Under the pieces are notes generated by a model. That model did no database searches, was not told the DNA's origin, and saw only the letters and a program-made list of their open reading frames with translations. Position numbers and translations under genes: made by a program. 64,000 nucleotides of DNA from Desulfacinum infernum DSM 9756 (GTDB lineage: Bacteria > Desulfobacterota > Syntrophobacteria > Syntrophobacterales > DSM-9756): contig NZ_FQVB01000017.1 of assembly GCF_900129305.1 (NCBI RefSeq), positions 32,528 to 96,527 of the forward strand. Reading direction: 5' to 3'. Shown here one piece after another: positions 33,663 to 42,130 of this stretch. The first letter of the stretch is position 1; the number at the start of each line of letters is the position of its first letter.

Positions 33663-34902
33663 CGTACACTTTTTCTTCCACATCGTCGGCGCCCGGGGCG
33701 TCCATCTCCACGTCCCGGGTGAGGCGCGCCTCCTTCATCTTCCAGTATTCCTTGTACCACTCGTTGGCGATGATCACCGACATGATCTCGTTGGTGCCGG
33801 TCCAGATGGACGCCAGCCGAAGATCGCGGTAGATGCGCTCCACGGGAAAGATGGTGGTGTAGCCGATCCCGCCCATGACCTGCATGGCGTTGTGGGCCAC
33901 CTTCTGGCACGACTCGGTGACGAACTTCTTGGTTTCCGAGATCATGCGCCGGACGGTGGAAGCCGGCGCGCCCTCGTCCACGGCCTTGGCGGTCACGTGC
34001 ACCATGGCCCGGGAGGCGTCCAGGAGCATGGCCGCCTCGGCCACCTGGAAGCTCACCCCCTGGAATTCGTTGATGGGGCGCCCGAAGGCCTTCCGGCGCG
34101 TGGAATAGCCCGTGGCCACCTCCAGGGCGGGCCGGGCGGCGCCGACGGTCATGGCGGCCGTTCCCAGCCGTTCGGGAATCATCATGGTCTTGAAGACCTC
34201 CACACCCCCGTTCACGGCCCCCAGCACGTTTTCCCTGGGCACCTTCACGTCCCGGAAGACCAGGCGGCTGGTGCCTCCGCCGCGGCATCCCATGAGGCCG
34301 TACAGATAGGACGTTTCCACCCCGGGGCCCCGGTCCACGATGAAACAGGTGATCCCCTTATGGGGTTCCGCATCCGGGTCGGTCCGCGCATAGACCAGGA
34401 AGTAGTCCGCGCCCTCCCCGCCCACGATGAAGCGCTTCTGGCCGTTCAGGACGAAGTGGTCCCCCTTGTCCACCGCCGTGGTGGTGGCCCCGAAAAAGTC
34501 CGATCCGCCCCGGGGTTCGGTGAGGCACTCGGCGGCGAAGATCTCCCCCTTGAGCAGAGGCTTTACGTAGCGCTCCTTCTGGGCGTCGGTGCCGTGAAGC
34601 ACGATGGCGTCGCAGACCAGTTCCGCCCCAACCCCGAAGGTGCAGGCAAAGATATAGCCCAGGGTTCCCACCTCCTCCATGGCCACGCAGGTGCTCACCC
34701 AGTCCATTTCCCGGCCGCCCCATTTCTTGGGATAGCGGCAGCCCAGGAGGTTCCGCCGGCCGGCTTCCTGCAAGAATTCCTTGGGAAAGCGGATCTTGTC
34801 CGCATCCATGTCGAGGATCATTTGGCGCGGCACGGACTTGACGAAATCGCGCACTTCGTCGCGCCACCGGCGCGTCCTTTGGTCCAGCAAGTGGTCGAAC
34901 AT
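33658..34902 (-). CDS. Acyl-CoA dehydrogenase with relocated catalytic Glu
   Basis: 414-residue FAD flavoprotein of fatty- or branched-acyl-CoA oxidation. FAD/substrate motifs: LTEPRGGSD, GGIGYTTIFPVERIYRD. The medium-chain catalytic Glu position (YEGT) is Thr368 here (WTGT), but Glu244 (PERLG) sits at the place where isovaleryl- and long-chain-type dehydrogenases have their base. So activity is expected with an IVD-like site. It neighbours a ligase and a MerR regulator in one minus-strand cluster. The ATG at 34902 is preceded by AAGGAGAT. Confidence 0.92.
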   Translation of the reverse strand: MFDHLLDQRTRRWRDEVRDFVKSVPRQMILDMDADKIRFPKEFLQEAGRRNLLGCRYPKKWGGREMDWVSTCVAMEEVGTLGYIFACTFGVGAELVCDAIVLHGTDAQKERYVKPLLKGEIFAAECLTEPRGGSDFFGATTTAVDKGDHFVLNGQKRFIVGGEGADYFLVYARTDPDAEPHKGITCFIVDRGPGVETSYLYGLMGCRGGGTSRLVFRDVKVPRENVLGAVNGGVEVFKTMMIPERLGTAAMTVGAARPALEVATGYSTRRKAFGRPINEFQGVSFQVAEAAMLLDASRAMVHVTAKAVDEGAPASTVRRMISETKKFVTESCQKVAHNAMQVMGGIGYTTIFPVERIYRDLRLASIWTGTNEIMSVIIANEWYKEYWKMKEARLTRDVEMDAPGADDVEEKVYE

Positions 34903-34930
34903 GACCGGATCTCCTTTTCTGGGTTCAAAA

Positions 34931-36434
34931 TCAAAACATCTCCCGAAGCTTGTACTTCATCACCTTGCCGGTGGGGGTGTGGGGCAGGGCGTCCACGAAG
35001 TGGTAGATCCGTGGAATCTTGTATCTGGCCAGACGATCCTGGAGAAACCGGCTGAGTCCTTCCGGGCTGGGTTCCGCTCCCGGCGCCGGCACGACGATGG
35101 CCGTCACCGTCTCACCCCAGTCGGGATGCGGGGTTCCGATCACGGCCACCTGGGCCACGTGGGGGTGTTCCACCAGGGCGTCCTCCACCTCCTTGGAATA
35201 GACGTTCTCGCCGCCGGTTACGATCATGTCCTTCAGCCGATCCACGATATAGAGATAGCCGTCCTCGTCGATGCGTGCCATGTCTCCCGTCCGGTACCAG
35301 CCGTCGCAAAAGACCTGGCGGGTGGCTTCGGGATCGTCCAGGTAGCCCTGCATCATGGAATCGGCCTTGAGCCAGATTTCGCCCGTCTCGCCCGGGCCGG
35401 CTTCCTCGGTTTCCGATTTCATGACGATGAGGTCCGCGCCGGGAAGGCCCTTGTTGCCGATGGAGCCCGCCTTGGTGGCGTGGGCGCGGGGAGGGAGCAC
35501 CGTGCCGGTGGGGCCCGCTTCGGTCATGCCGTAGACCTGGTAGAACCGGTCGCTCTTGTAGCGCGCCTGGAGCATGCGGACGGTCTCCGGGGCGATGGGG
35601 CCGCCGCCGTAGATCCACGCCCGCATGGATGAAAGGTCGAAGTCGTCGAAGTTGGGGATCATCTGAAGGGCCAGGAGATAGGAGATGGGAGCGCCGAAGT
35701 AGAGGGTGCAGCGCTCGTCCTGGACCGCCTGCAGGAAGTGGAGCGGGTGATATTCGCGAAGGAGTACCGTGGTGGCTCCCACGTAGCAGGCTCCCAGGAA
35801 CCAGTTGTTCAGCGGGGAGGAATGCCAGATGGGCATGGCCATGAGAAGCCGGTCGTATTCGTCCATCTTCACGGCCAGGGCCCCGGTAATGGCCGCCATG
35901 ATGACGCTTCGGTGGGTGAGGACGCAGCCCTTGGGCTTTCCCGTGGTGCCGCTGGTGTAGAGGATCTCGGCCGTGGCGTCGTCAGAAACGGCCACGGGCT
36001 GGAACGCCGGTGCGGATTCCAGCAGTTCCGCCAGCAGGGGCCGGTCCGGAGCCGGGCTGTCCAGGGCGATCTGGGGGATGGGAAGGTTGAGGGCGCTCGC
36101 CGTTTTGGGCGAGAGACCCGTCGAAGAGAAAGATCTTGGCGCCGCTGTGCTCCAGGATGTAGCGCACTTCCGGAGCGGCCAGCTTGTGGTTCACGGGCAC
36201 CACGGCGGCTCCGGCCTTCTGGGCCCCGAAAAAGGTTGTGACGAAATCGGGCGTGTTCTGGCTCATGACAGCCACCACGTCCCCGGGCTCGATCCCCCGG
36301 GCCTGCAAAACCCCCGCGGCCCGTTCCGCCCGATCCTTGAGTTCCCGGAACGACACGCCCCGGCCCTGGTACCGGATCGCGTCCTTGGATCCGAACTTTC
36401 GTGCATTGCGGTCCACCATCTCCACCAGATTCAT
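34931..36434 (-). pseudogene. AMP-forming acyl-CoA ligase, frameshifted
   Basis: Two parts of one acyl-CoA ligase lie in different frames. The N-terminal part (from ATG at 36434, NLVEMVDRNARKFG) runs to about 36115. The C-terminal part (LSPKTASALN onward, with YTSGTTGKPKG, the YGMTEAG motif and the C-terminal lysine PTGKVMKYK) is in the next frame. A one-base change near 36108-36118 would restore one protein of about 500 residues. It could be a sequence error. Enzyme: acyl-CoA formation for the dehydrogenase next to it. Confidence 0.85.
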
Positions 36435-36847
36435 GGCTTTCCCTCCCGTTTGAGTTCTTCCAGGCGCTTTTCCAGCTTCTTCTGGACGGCCAAAAGGTCC
36501 TGCTCCAGGAGGATCAGGTCCCGCATGCGGTCCCGGATCTCCTCCAGCTTCCTGCGGCCGTAGGCCAGGCTTTTTTCGATCTGGGCCACTTCGTCCACGT
36601 CCGTATCCGCCATGCCGATCATCTCGGCGATCTCGTCCAGGCTGAACCCGAAGCGCTTGCCGCGCAGGATGAGTTTCAGGCGCGCCCGGTCCTTGGCGGT
36701 GTAGATGCGCTGGTTTCCCGGCGTGCGCCGGGGGCTGATAAGGCCCTTTTCTTCGTAGAAGCGGATGGCCCGGGGGCTGATGTCCAACTGGGCGGCCAGC
36801 TGGGAGATGGTGAAGGTCTGTTTCGTGCGGTTTTCCTGCGATGTCAT
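36431..36847 (-). CDS. MerR-family regulator (LiuR-like)
   Basis: 138 residues. The winged helix (FTISQLAAQLDISPRAIRFYEEKGLI, about 12-37) is followed by a dimerising coiled coil. It is placed directly upstream of, and overlapping (ATGA), the acyl-CoA ligase, as are LiuR regulators of branched-chain and fatty-acid catabolism. An upstream triple TTAACG repeat at 36864 is a likely operator. Probably controls the block 33658-36434 and perhaps the divergent ligase gene. Confidence 0.85.
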   Translation of the reverse strand: MTSQENRTKQTFTISQLAAQLDISPRAIRFYEEKGLISPRRTPGNQRIYTAKDRARLKLILRGKRFGFSLDEIAEMIGMADTDVDEVAQIEKSLAYGRRKLEEIRDRMRDLILLEQDLLAVQKKLEKRLEELKREGKP

Positions 36848-36863
36848 GGCGACCCCCTATAAG

Positions 36864-36883
36864 TAACGTTAACGTTAACGTAA
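36864..36883 (-). promoter_or_regulatory. LiuR-type operator upstream of the MerR gene
   Basis: TAACGTTAACGTTAACGTAA, near-palindromic, between the MerR start and a -35-like TTGACA (36896-36901, minus strand). It resembles the LiuR motif (TTACGTxxACGTAA). Binding is inferred. Confidence 0.55.
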
Positions 36884-36912
36884 GGTCTTCCGGCCTGTCA
36901 AGTCTTCGTCTT

Positions 36913-36950
36913 GAAGGTGCAAGGTGCAAGGTGCAAGGGGAAAGGGATAG
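36913..36950 (+). repeat. AAGGTGC heptad tract
   Basis: GAAGGTGCAAGGTGCAAGGT continues with the same period of 7. Confidence 0.7.
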
Positions 36951-37126
36951 GGGATAGGGTTGACGGGGCGGGATCTTCCTGGAAAGGCAGCGAGATCAGT
37001 AGGGGTTTCGTCTGCGGCCTCCCATTGCGAAAGAAGTGCGCATTGCGACGGGCACCCGGCGGAAAGATACCCCGTGACATCCCCCTCCACTCCCAGCCAC
37101 GTTTTTAACGCCTCACGCCTTTTCCC

Positions 37127-37180
37127 TTGACGTGCGGGGAGGTTTTGGGGCATCTAACTGAACGAGCGCCCAGTTAGATG
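37127..37180 (+). promoter_or_regulatory. TetR-type promoter/operator of the downstream ligase gene
   Basis: TTGACG (37127), 18-base spacer, CATCTA. The perfect inverted repeat CATCTAACTG...CAGTTAGATG (37151-37180) overlaps the -10. Its core AACTGAACGAGCGC recurs at 48713-48726 in the same promoter geometry. It is a likely TetR operator shared by both acyl-CoA blocks. Confidence 0.6.
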
Positions 37181-37283
37181 GGCCGGGACCCTCTCCCCTC
37201 TCCCACGTGCACACGCTCCCTGGGCTCCCCCCTGACCCGCTCTGCCCGGTCCCGAAAAACCCGAGTCCATCCGACCTGACCCC

Positions 37284-37507
37284 CGGAAGGGCGTCTGAAA
37301 ATGCTGGGGATGATCGCTTCTTTCCTAGTGCCGCCCTTGAGGGCTGCGGAAGAGCCCCCGGACGCCGGATAGGCCCCCGGGTGCTGGCTCTGACTTCAAA
37401 GGGTTGCCATGGCCCTTTCCCGCGGAGCTGAAGCCCCGCGGCTTCGAAGGGAACGGAACTTCCCCGACATCTTGAGCCGCAGAGCCCTTCTCAGACAAGC
37501 TTCCGGG
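37284..37507 (+). mobile_element. MITE-like element (copy E)
   Basis: Ends GTCTGAAAATGC (37286) and TCTCAGACAAGCTTCC (about 37490-37505). Palindromes GCCGCCCTTGAGGGCTGC (about 37331-37348) and CCGCGGAGCTGAAGCCCCGCGG lie inside. Decayed compared with copy B. No frame. Confidence 0.55.
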
Positions 37508-37558
37508 CGCCGCCAAGACGGAGAACCCTGAACCCCACCGGAACCAAAGGAGGATCCC

Positions 37559-39082
37559 ATGCTGGACAGTGTCGGCGACGTGTTGACTCTCACCGCAGGC
37601 AAGTTTCCCCATAAGACGGCGGTCATCAACTACGGCGGACCGTCCCTCACCTTCTCCCAGCTCAACGAACGCGCCAACCGGCTGGCCAATGCCTTGAGCC
37701 GCCTCGGGGTGCGCAAAGGGGACCGGGTGGCCTACCTTTTTCCCAACACCAGCACCTTTTTGGAAATCCATTTCGCCGTGGCCAAGATGGGGGCCGTGGG
37801 CGTGCCGCTCAACGTCCGGCTGGTGGGCCGGGAACTCCACTACCAGATCGACCACGCGGACGCCGTCTGCGTCATCTTCCACCAAGCCTTCCACGACACC
37901 GTGGCGTCCATCAAGGGCGACCTTCCCAAGGTGCGGGCCTTCCTCTGCCACGGCCGGGAAGGGGACGGCGTCCTGTCCTACGAATCGGTCCTGCAGGGGG
38001 GAGATCCCCGGGAACCCGACGAGACCGTGCTTCTCTACGACCAGAACGTGGTGCTCTACACGGCCGGGACCACCGGTGTTCCCAAGGGAGCGGTCCTCAG
38101 CCACAAGAATTCCCTTTTCAACGCCATGGCCATGATCATGGACTACGGCATGCGCCACGACGATGTGCTCCAGGTGGTGCCGCCCCTCTACCACAGCGCC
38201 TCCCTGAACGGATTCGCCGTCACGGGGGTTCTGCTGGGGGCCACCCAGGTTCTCCACGCCGCGGTGGACCTGGGTGAGATCTTCCAGAGCATCCAGGACC
38301 ACCAGGTCACCTTCACCTGGGGGCCCGCCACCCTTTGGCGCATGCTCCTGGCCTACCCGGACCGCGGCCGCTACGACACGTCCAGAGTCCGCATGGTGAT
38401 CAACGGCGCCATGTACATGCCCGCCGACATGCGCCGGGCGGTCCTGGAGATGTTCCCCAACGCGCGGATGGGCGATACCTACGGCATGACCGAGGCCTCT
38501 CCGTGCACAACGATCCTTCGCCCCGAAGACGTGCTTCGAAAACCCGCTTCCGTGGGCGTACCCCTCACCATCTGCGACGTGAAGATCTTCGACGAAAGCG
38601 GCCGGGAACGGCCCCCCGGCCAAGTGGGCGAGATCGTCAACCGCGGAAACTTCATGATGGGCTACGACAAGAACCCCCAGGCCACGGCGGAAGCCGTCCG
38701 GAACGGCTGGTACCACACGGGCGACCTGGGAAAGAAGGACGAGGAGGGCTTCATCTACCTGGTGGACCGGAAAAAGGACATGATCGTCACGGGAGGTGAA
38801 AACGTCTATTCCCGGGAGGTGGAGGAGGTGATCGCGTCCCATCCGGCGGTTTTCGAGACGGCCGTGATCGGCCTTCCCGACGAGAGGTGGGGGGAGCGTG
38901 TGACCGCCGTGGTGGTCCCCCGCCCGGGGGCCGCCGTGAGCGAAGAGGAGATCCTGGCCCACTGCCGGAAGAACCTGGCCGGATACAAGTGCCCCAAGGC
39001 CGTCGTCTTCCGGGAGGAACTTCCCAAGAGCGCCGCCGGAAAGATCCTCAAGAAGGACATTCGAGCCGCGCTCGTGGGGTAG
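37559..39082 (+). CDS. Long-chain acyl-CoA ligase (AMP-forming)
   Basis: 507 residues. P-loop-type motif TAGTTGVPKG (about 168-177), YGMTEASP, A8 hinge DRKKDMIVTGGENVYS, and catalytic lysine in SAAGKILKKDIR near the end. All core motifs of the ANL superfamily are intact. AAGGAGG precedes the ATG. It activates a carboxylic acid; chain length is not defined. The likely TetR operator lies about 380 bases upstream, with a MITE in between. Confidence 0.92.
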   Translation: MLDSVGDVLTLTAGKFPHKTAVINYGGPSLTFSQLNERANRLANALSRLGVRKGDRVAYLFPNTSTFLEIHFAVAKMGAVGVPLNVRLVGRELHYQIDHADAVCVIFHQAFHDTVASIKGDLPKVRAFLCHGREGDGVLSYESVLQGGDPREPDETVLLYDQNVVLYTAGTTGVPKGAVLSHKNSLFNAMAMIMDYGMRHDDVLQVVPPLYHSASLNGFAVTGVLLGATQVLHAAVDLGEIFQSIQDHQVTFTWGPATLWRMLLAYPDRGRYDTSRVRMVINGAMYMPADMRRAVLEMFPNARMGDTYGMTEASPCTTILRPEDVLRKPASVGVPLTICDVKIFDESGRERPPGQVGEIVNRGNFMMGYDKNPQATAEAVRNGWYHTGDLGKKDEEGFIYLVDRKKDMIVTGGENVYSREVEEVIASHPAVFETAVIGLPDERWGERVTAVVVPRPGAAVSEEEILAHCRKNLAGYKCPKAVVFREELPKSAAGKILKKDIRAALVG

Positions 39083-39200
39083 AAGGCAAGAGGCGAAAGG
39101 GGAAAGGCAAAAGGTAAAAGGGGGAGGGGGAAAATGGCAGGGAGTATGGGACACGCCTCCGTCTATCCCCTACCCCTTATCCCTTCTAATCCTTGTCCCT
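39080..39200 (+). repeat. Heptad tract (AAGGCAAA / AAAGGTA) between two ligase genes
   Basis: AGAAGGCAAGAGGCGAAAGG and further 7-bp units continue behind the stop codon of the ligase at 37559 and end in ATCCCTTCTAATCC near 39190. Confidence 0.7.
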
Positions 39201-39256
39201 TTCTTGATCCATTCCAGGGAATTTCATAGCCGAATCAGCAAAATGGAGGACCAGCC

Positions 39257-40930
39257 ATGAGCCAACTCATCCAAGGATTTCCGGCCACGTCCAACGACGA
39301 CTATCCGCTCAACATGATCACCTTCCTGAAACATGCGGCCCGGACCTATCCGGAGGCGGAGGTGGTGTCCCGGAATCTGGACGGGAGCCTCCACCGGACC
39401 ACCTACGGCGAAACCTGGATCCGCGTGAAACGGCTCGCCAAGGCCCTGCAAGGGATCGGGGTGCGGCCGGGCGACCGGGTGGGCGCCCTGGACTGGAACA
39501 CCCACCGGTTCATGGAACTCTACTTCGCCGTATCAGGCGTCGGCGCGGTCCTCCTGGAACTCAACCCCCGCATTTCCGGTGCCGAACGGGCCTACGTGGT
39601 GAACCACAGCGAAGCCCGGTTCGTGGCCGTCTGTGCCTCCCTGTTGCCCCTCATGGAACCCTTGGCGGCGGAATGTCCCACCGTGCAGGGAGTGATCGTC
39701 CTGGACGATCTGGGCCGGGGTCTTCCTGAAACCGCTTACCCCGCCGCTCACGACTATGAAGCGCTCATTGCGGAAAGCGACGACGACTTCGATTTTCCCT
39801 GGATCGACGAACGGTCGGCCTGCACGGCCTGCTACACGTCCGGGACCACCGGAAAGCCCAAGGGGGTCTACAATTCGCACCGGGCCATGTACCTGCACAC
39901 CCTGGCCATCGCCCAGGCCTTGAACATGACCCAGGACGATGTCATCCTGCAGATCGTTCCCATGTTCCACGCCCAGGGCTGGGGCATGTTTTTCTGCGGG
40001 CCCATGCTGGGGGCGAAACTGGTCTTTCCAGGCCGCTACACCATGGAGGACCCCTCGTCCCTCGTGGATCTTCTGGTGGAACAGAAGGTGACCGTGACCT
40101 GCGGGGCGCCGGCCATCTTTCTGCCCATGCTGCACCACATCAAGAAGATGAGCCAAAAGCCGGATCTCACGGGTCTTCGCATGATCAGCGGCGCCACGGA
40201 ACCGCCCCTGGCCCTCATGAAGGGATACCATGAACTGGGCGGCGCCCGGGTGATCCACGCCTACGGGGCCACGGAAACGGCTCCCCTGGTGACCGTGAAC
40301 CACCTGAAGCCGACCCTGAAGGACCTTTCGGAAGAGGAACGCTGGGAGCTCCGAAAGAAGCAGGGCCTTCCCGTTCCGGGGCTGGACGTGAAGGTGGTGG
40401 GCCCCGACGGGACGGAACTTCCCCGGGACGGGAGCAAGGTGGGCGAAGTGCTCATCCGCGGTCCCTGGATTACCCGTAGCTACTACAACGATCCCCGGAG
40501 CGACGAATCCTTCGCCCGGGACGGTTACTGGCGAAGCGGCGATGCGGGAACCATCGACCCCAACGGGTACCTGAAGATCACCGACCGCTTCAAGGACCTC
40601 ATCAAGAGCGGCGGGGAGTGGATCTCGTCCATCGACCTGGAAAACGCCATCATGGCGCATCCGGACGTGCTGGAGGCGGCCGTGATCGGCATCCCGCATC
40701 CCAAGTGGGAGGAACGGCCGCTGGCCCTGGTGGTGCCCCAGGAAAGCGCCCGGGGAACCCTCACCAAGGAGGCCGTCCTGGACTTCATCCGCCCCCATTT
40801 CGCCAAGTGGCAGCTGCCCGACGACGTGCTCTTCGTGGACGCCATCCCCAAGACCAGCGTGGGCAAATTCGCCAAGCGCGTGGCCCGGGAGCAATATGCG
40901 GACTACTATGGAGTGACGAGTAATGAGTGA
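39257..40930 (+). CDS. AMP-forming acyl-CoA ligase (long-chain type)
   Basis: 557 residues with SGTTGKPKG (about 195-203), YGATETAPL, DRFKDLIKSGGEWISS and the C-terminal SVGKFAKR lysine. Resembles the long-chain family of COG0318. The last residues (VTSNE) and the stop are written in the heptad tract GAGTGACGAGTAATGAGTGA. Substrate unknown. It may be transcribed together with the ligase upstream. Confidence 0.92.
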   Translation: MSQLIQGFPATSNDDYPLNMITFLKHAARTYPEAEVVSRNLDGSLHRTTYGETWIRVKRLAKALQGIGVRPGDRVGALDWNTHRFMELYFAVSGVGAVLLELNPRISGAERAYVVNHSEARFVAVCASLLPLMEPLAAECPTVQGVIVLDDLGRGLPETAYPAAHDYEALIAESDDDFDFPWIDERSACTACYTSGTTGKPKGVYNSHRAMYLHTLAIAQALNMTQDDVILQIVPMFHAQGWGMFFCGPMLGAKLVFPGRYTMEDPSSLVDLLVEQKVTVTCGAPAIFLPMLHHIKKMSQKPDLTGLRMISGATEPPLALMKGYHELGGARVIHAYGATETAPLVTVNHLKPTLKDLSEEERWELRKKQGLPVPGLDVKVVGPDGTELPRDGSKVGEVLIRGPWITRSYYNDPRSDESFARDGYWRSGDAGTIDPNGYLKITDRFKDLIKSGGEWISSIDLENAIMAHPDVLEAAVIGIPHPKWEERPLALVVPQESARGTLTKEAVLDFIRPHFAKWQLPDDVLFVDAIPKTSVGKFAKRVAREQYADYYGVTSNE

Positions 40931-41090
40931 CGAGTAATGAGTGACGAGTAATGAGTGACGAGTAATGAGTGACGAGTAATGAGTGACGAGTAATGAGTGA
41001 TGAGTAATGAGTGATGAGTAATGAGTGATGAGTAATGAGTGATGAGTAATGAGTGATGAGTAATGAGTGATGAGTGATGAGTGCAGATTC
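40913..41090 (+). repeat. Longest GAGTGAC/GAGTAAT heptad tract (about 25 units)
   Basis: Alternation GAGTGAC GAGTAAT GAGTGAC over about 175 bases. The end of the ligase gene at 40930 lies inside it. It is pure tandem DNA with no spacers. All units keep a 7-bp period. Confidence 0.95.
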
Positions 41091-41097
41091 GATGATT

Positions 41098-41134
41098 GCT
41101 CCCCCCTTTGTCAAAGGGGGGGCGGGGGGGATTG
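41098..41134 (+). repeat. C-rich palindrome next to the heptad tract
   Basis: CCCCCCTTTGTCAAAGGGGG with a GGCGGGGGGG tail. Directly beyond the longest heptad tract; the same pairing occurs at 54290-54425, 55376-55459, 58648-58790, 63668-63880 and in the activase gene. Confidence 0.85.
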
Positions 41135-41194
41135 AATAAGTGATAGGTGTGACATATGCGGGGAGCCTGTCCGTGGAAGGGAGGATGGAAAACG

Positions 41195-41974
41195 ATGCCT
41201 GAACTGGTGGAAATCGTCGATCATGGAATGGTTCGCGAGGTGGCCATGAATCGGCCCAAGAACCTGAACGCTCTGAACTTGCAGCTCATGACCGAACTGG
41301 CCGACGCCCTCACGGCCGCGGCGGCGGACGCTTCCGTCCGCGGGGTACTCCTGACGGGCCGGGGCAAGGCCTTTTGCGCCGGAGGGGACCTGAAGTGGGC
41401 TCTGGACTTTGCCGACGATCCGGGGGTGTCCTTCCATACCCTGGCCGGTCAGCTCAACCGGGTGGCGGTGGAACTTCGCAACATGCCGAAACCGGTGGCG
41501 GCCGCCGTCCAGGGAGCGGCGGCAGGCGCGGGCTTCACCCTGGCGCTTGCCTGCGATTTTCGGGTGATGGAAAAGTCGGCCTTCTTCCAGCAGGCCTACA
41601 CGTCCAACGGGTTATGCATCGACGGGGGAGGCACGTTCACCCTGCCGCGCCTGGTGGGGATGGCCCGGGCCCTGGAGATCGCCGCCTTCGACGAACGGAT
41701 CCCGGCCGAGAAGGCCCTGGAATGGGGGCTGGTCACCCGGCTGGCCGAAGACGGCGCCGCCCGGGACGAGGCCCTCGACATGCTCAATCGCCTGGCCGAA
41801 CGTTCGCTTCATTCCTTCGCCCGCTGCAAGGATCTCTTCAACCGGGCTTTCCAGAACGACTTCGAAACCCAGGCGGAACGGGAACGCCGGGCCCTGGCGG
41901 CATGCGCCCGTCACGAAGACGGCCGGGAAGGGCTGCGGGCGTTTGTGGAAAAACGACCACCCAAGTTTGTGTGA
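41195..41974 (+). CDS. Enoyl-CoA hydratase/isomerase family protein
   Basis: 259-residue crotonase. Oxyanion glycines GKAFCAGGD (about 57-65) and GAAAGAGF are kept. Neither of the two hydratase glutamates is present, but Asp143 (LCIDGGGTF) sits where PaaG-type isomerases and dehalogenases have their Asp. So an isomerase or related reaction is more likely than simple hydration. GGGAGG site; ATG at 41195 chosen over one at 41156. Confidence 0.88.
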   Translation: MPELVEIVDHGMVREVAMNRPKNLNALNLQLMTELADALTAAAADASVRGVLLTGRGKAFCAGGDLKWALDFADDPGVSFHTLAGQLNRVAVELRNMPKPVAAAVQGAAAGAGFTLALACDFRVMEKSAFFQQAYTSNGLCIDGGGTFTLPRLVGMARALEIAAFDERIPAEKALEWGLVTRLAEDGAARDEALDMLNRLAERSLHSFARCKDLFNRAFQNDFETQAERERRALAACARHEDGREGLRAFVEKRPPKFV

Positions 41975-42112
41975 GATGCAAGGTCAAAGGGACAAGGCCA
42001 AAGGTAAAGGGATAAGGGATAAAGGGGTGTGGGATATGGGGTAGGGGGGCATGTTCCTTTCCCCTTGCCCCTTTAACCTTTGACCTTTCACCTTTTACCT
42101 TTTCCCTCCCAC
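41975..42112 (+). repeat. Heptad tract of mixed classes after the crotonase
   Basis: AGGTCAAAGGGACAAGGCCA then GGGATAAGGGATAAAGGG units and, further on, CCTTTAACCTTTGACCTTTC. All keep a 7-bp step though the unit changes. Confidence 0.75.
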
Positions 42113-42130
42113 CCCGAAAGGAGCGCGCTC

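Larger units (their letters stand above)
36848..37558. other. Divergent intergenic region with two operators and a MITE
   Basis: 711 bases. It holds the LiuR-like operator (36864), a GGTGCAA heptad tract (36914-36945), a promoter/operator (37127-37180) and MITE copy E (37284-37507). No protein-coding frame is supported. The MITE separates the promoter from the ligase gene at 37559. Confidence 0.6.

Noticed and set aside
40913..41090. Possible CRISPR array
   Set aside because: Units of only 7 bp in direct tandem with no unique spacers and no cas genes; these are simple heptad repeats.
41156..41194. Earlier start for the crotonase gene
   Set aside because: The added residues (RGACPWKGGWK) are not family-like; the GGGAGG site serves the ATG at 41195.
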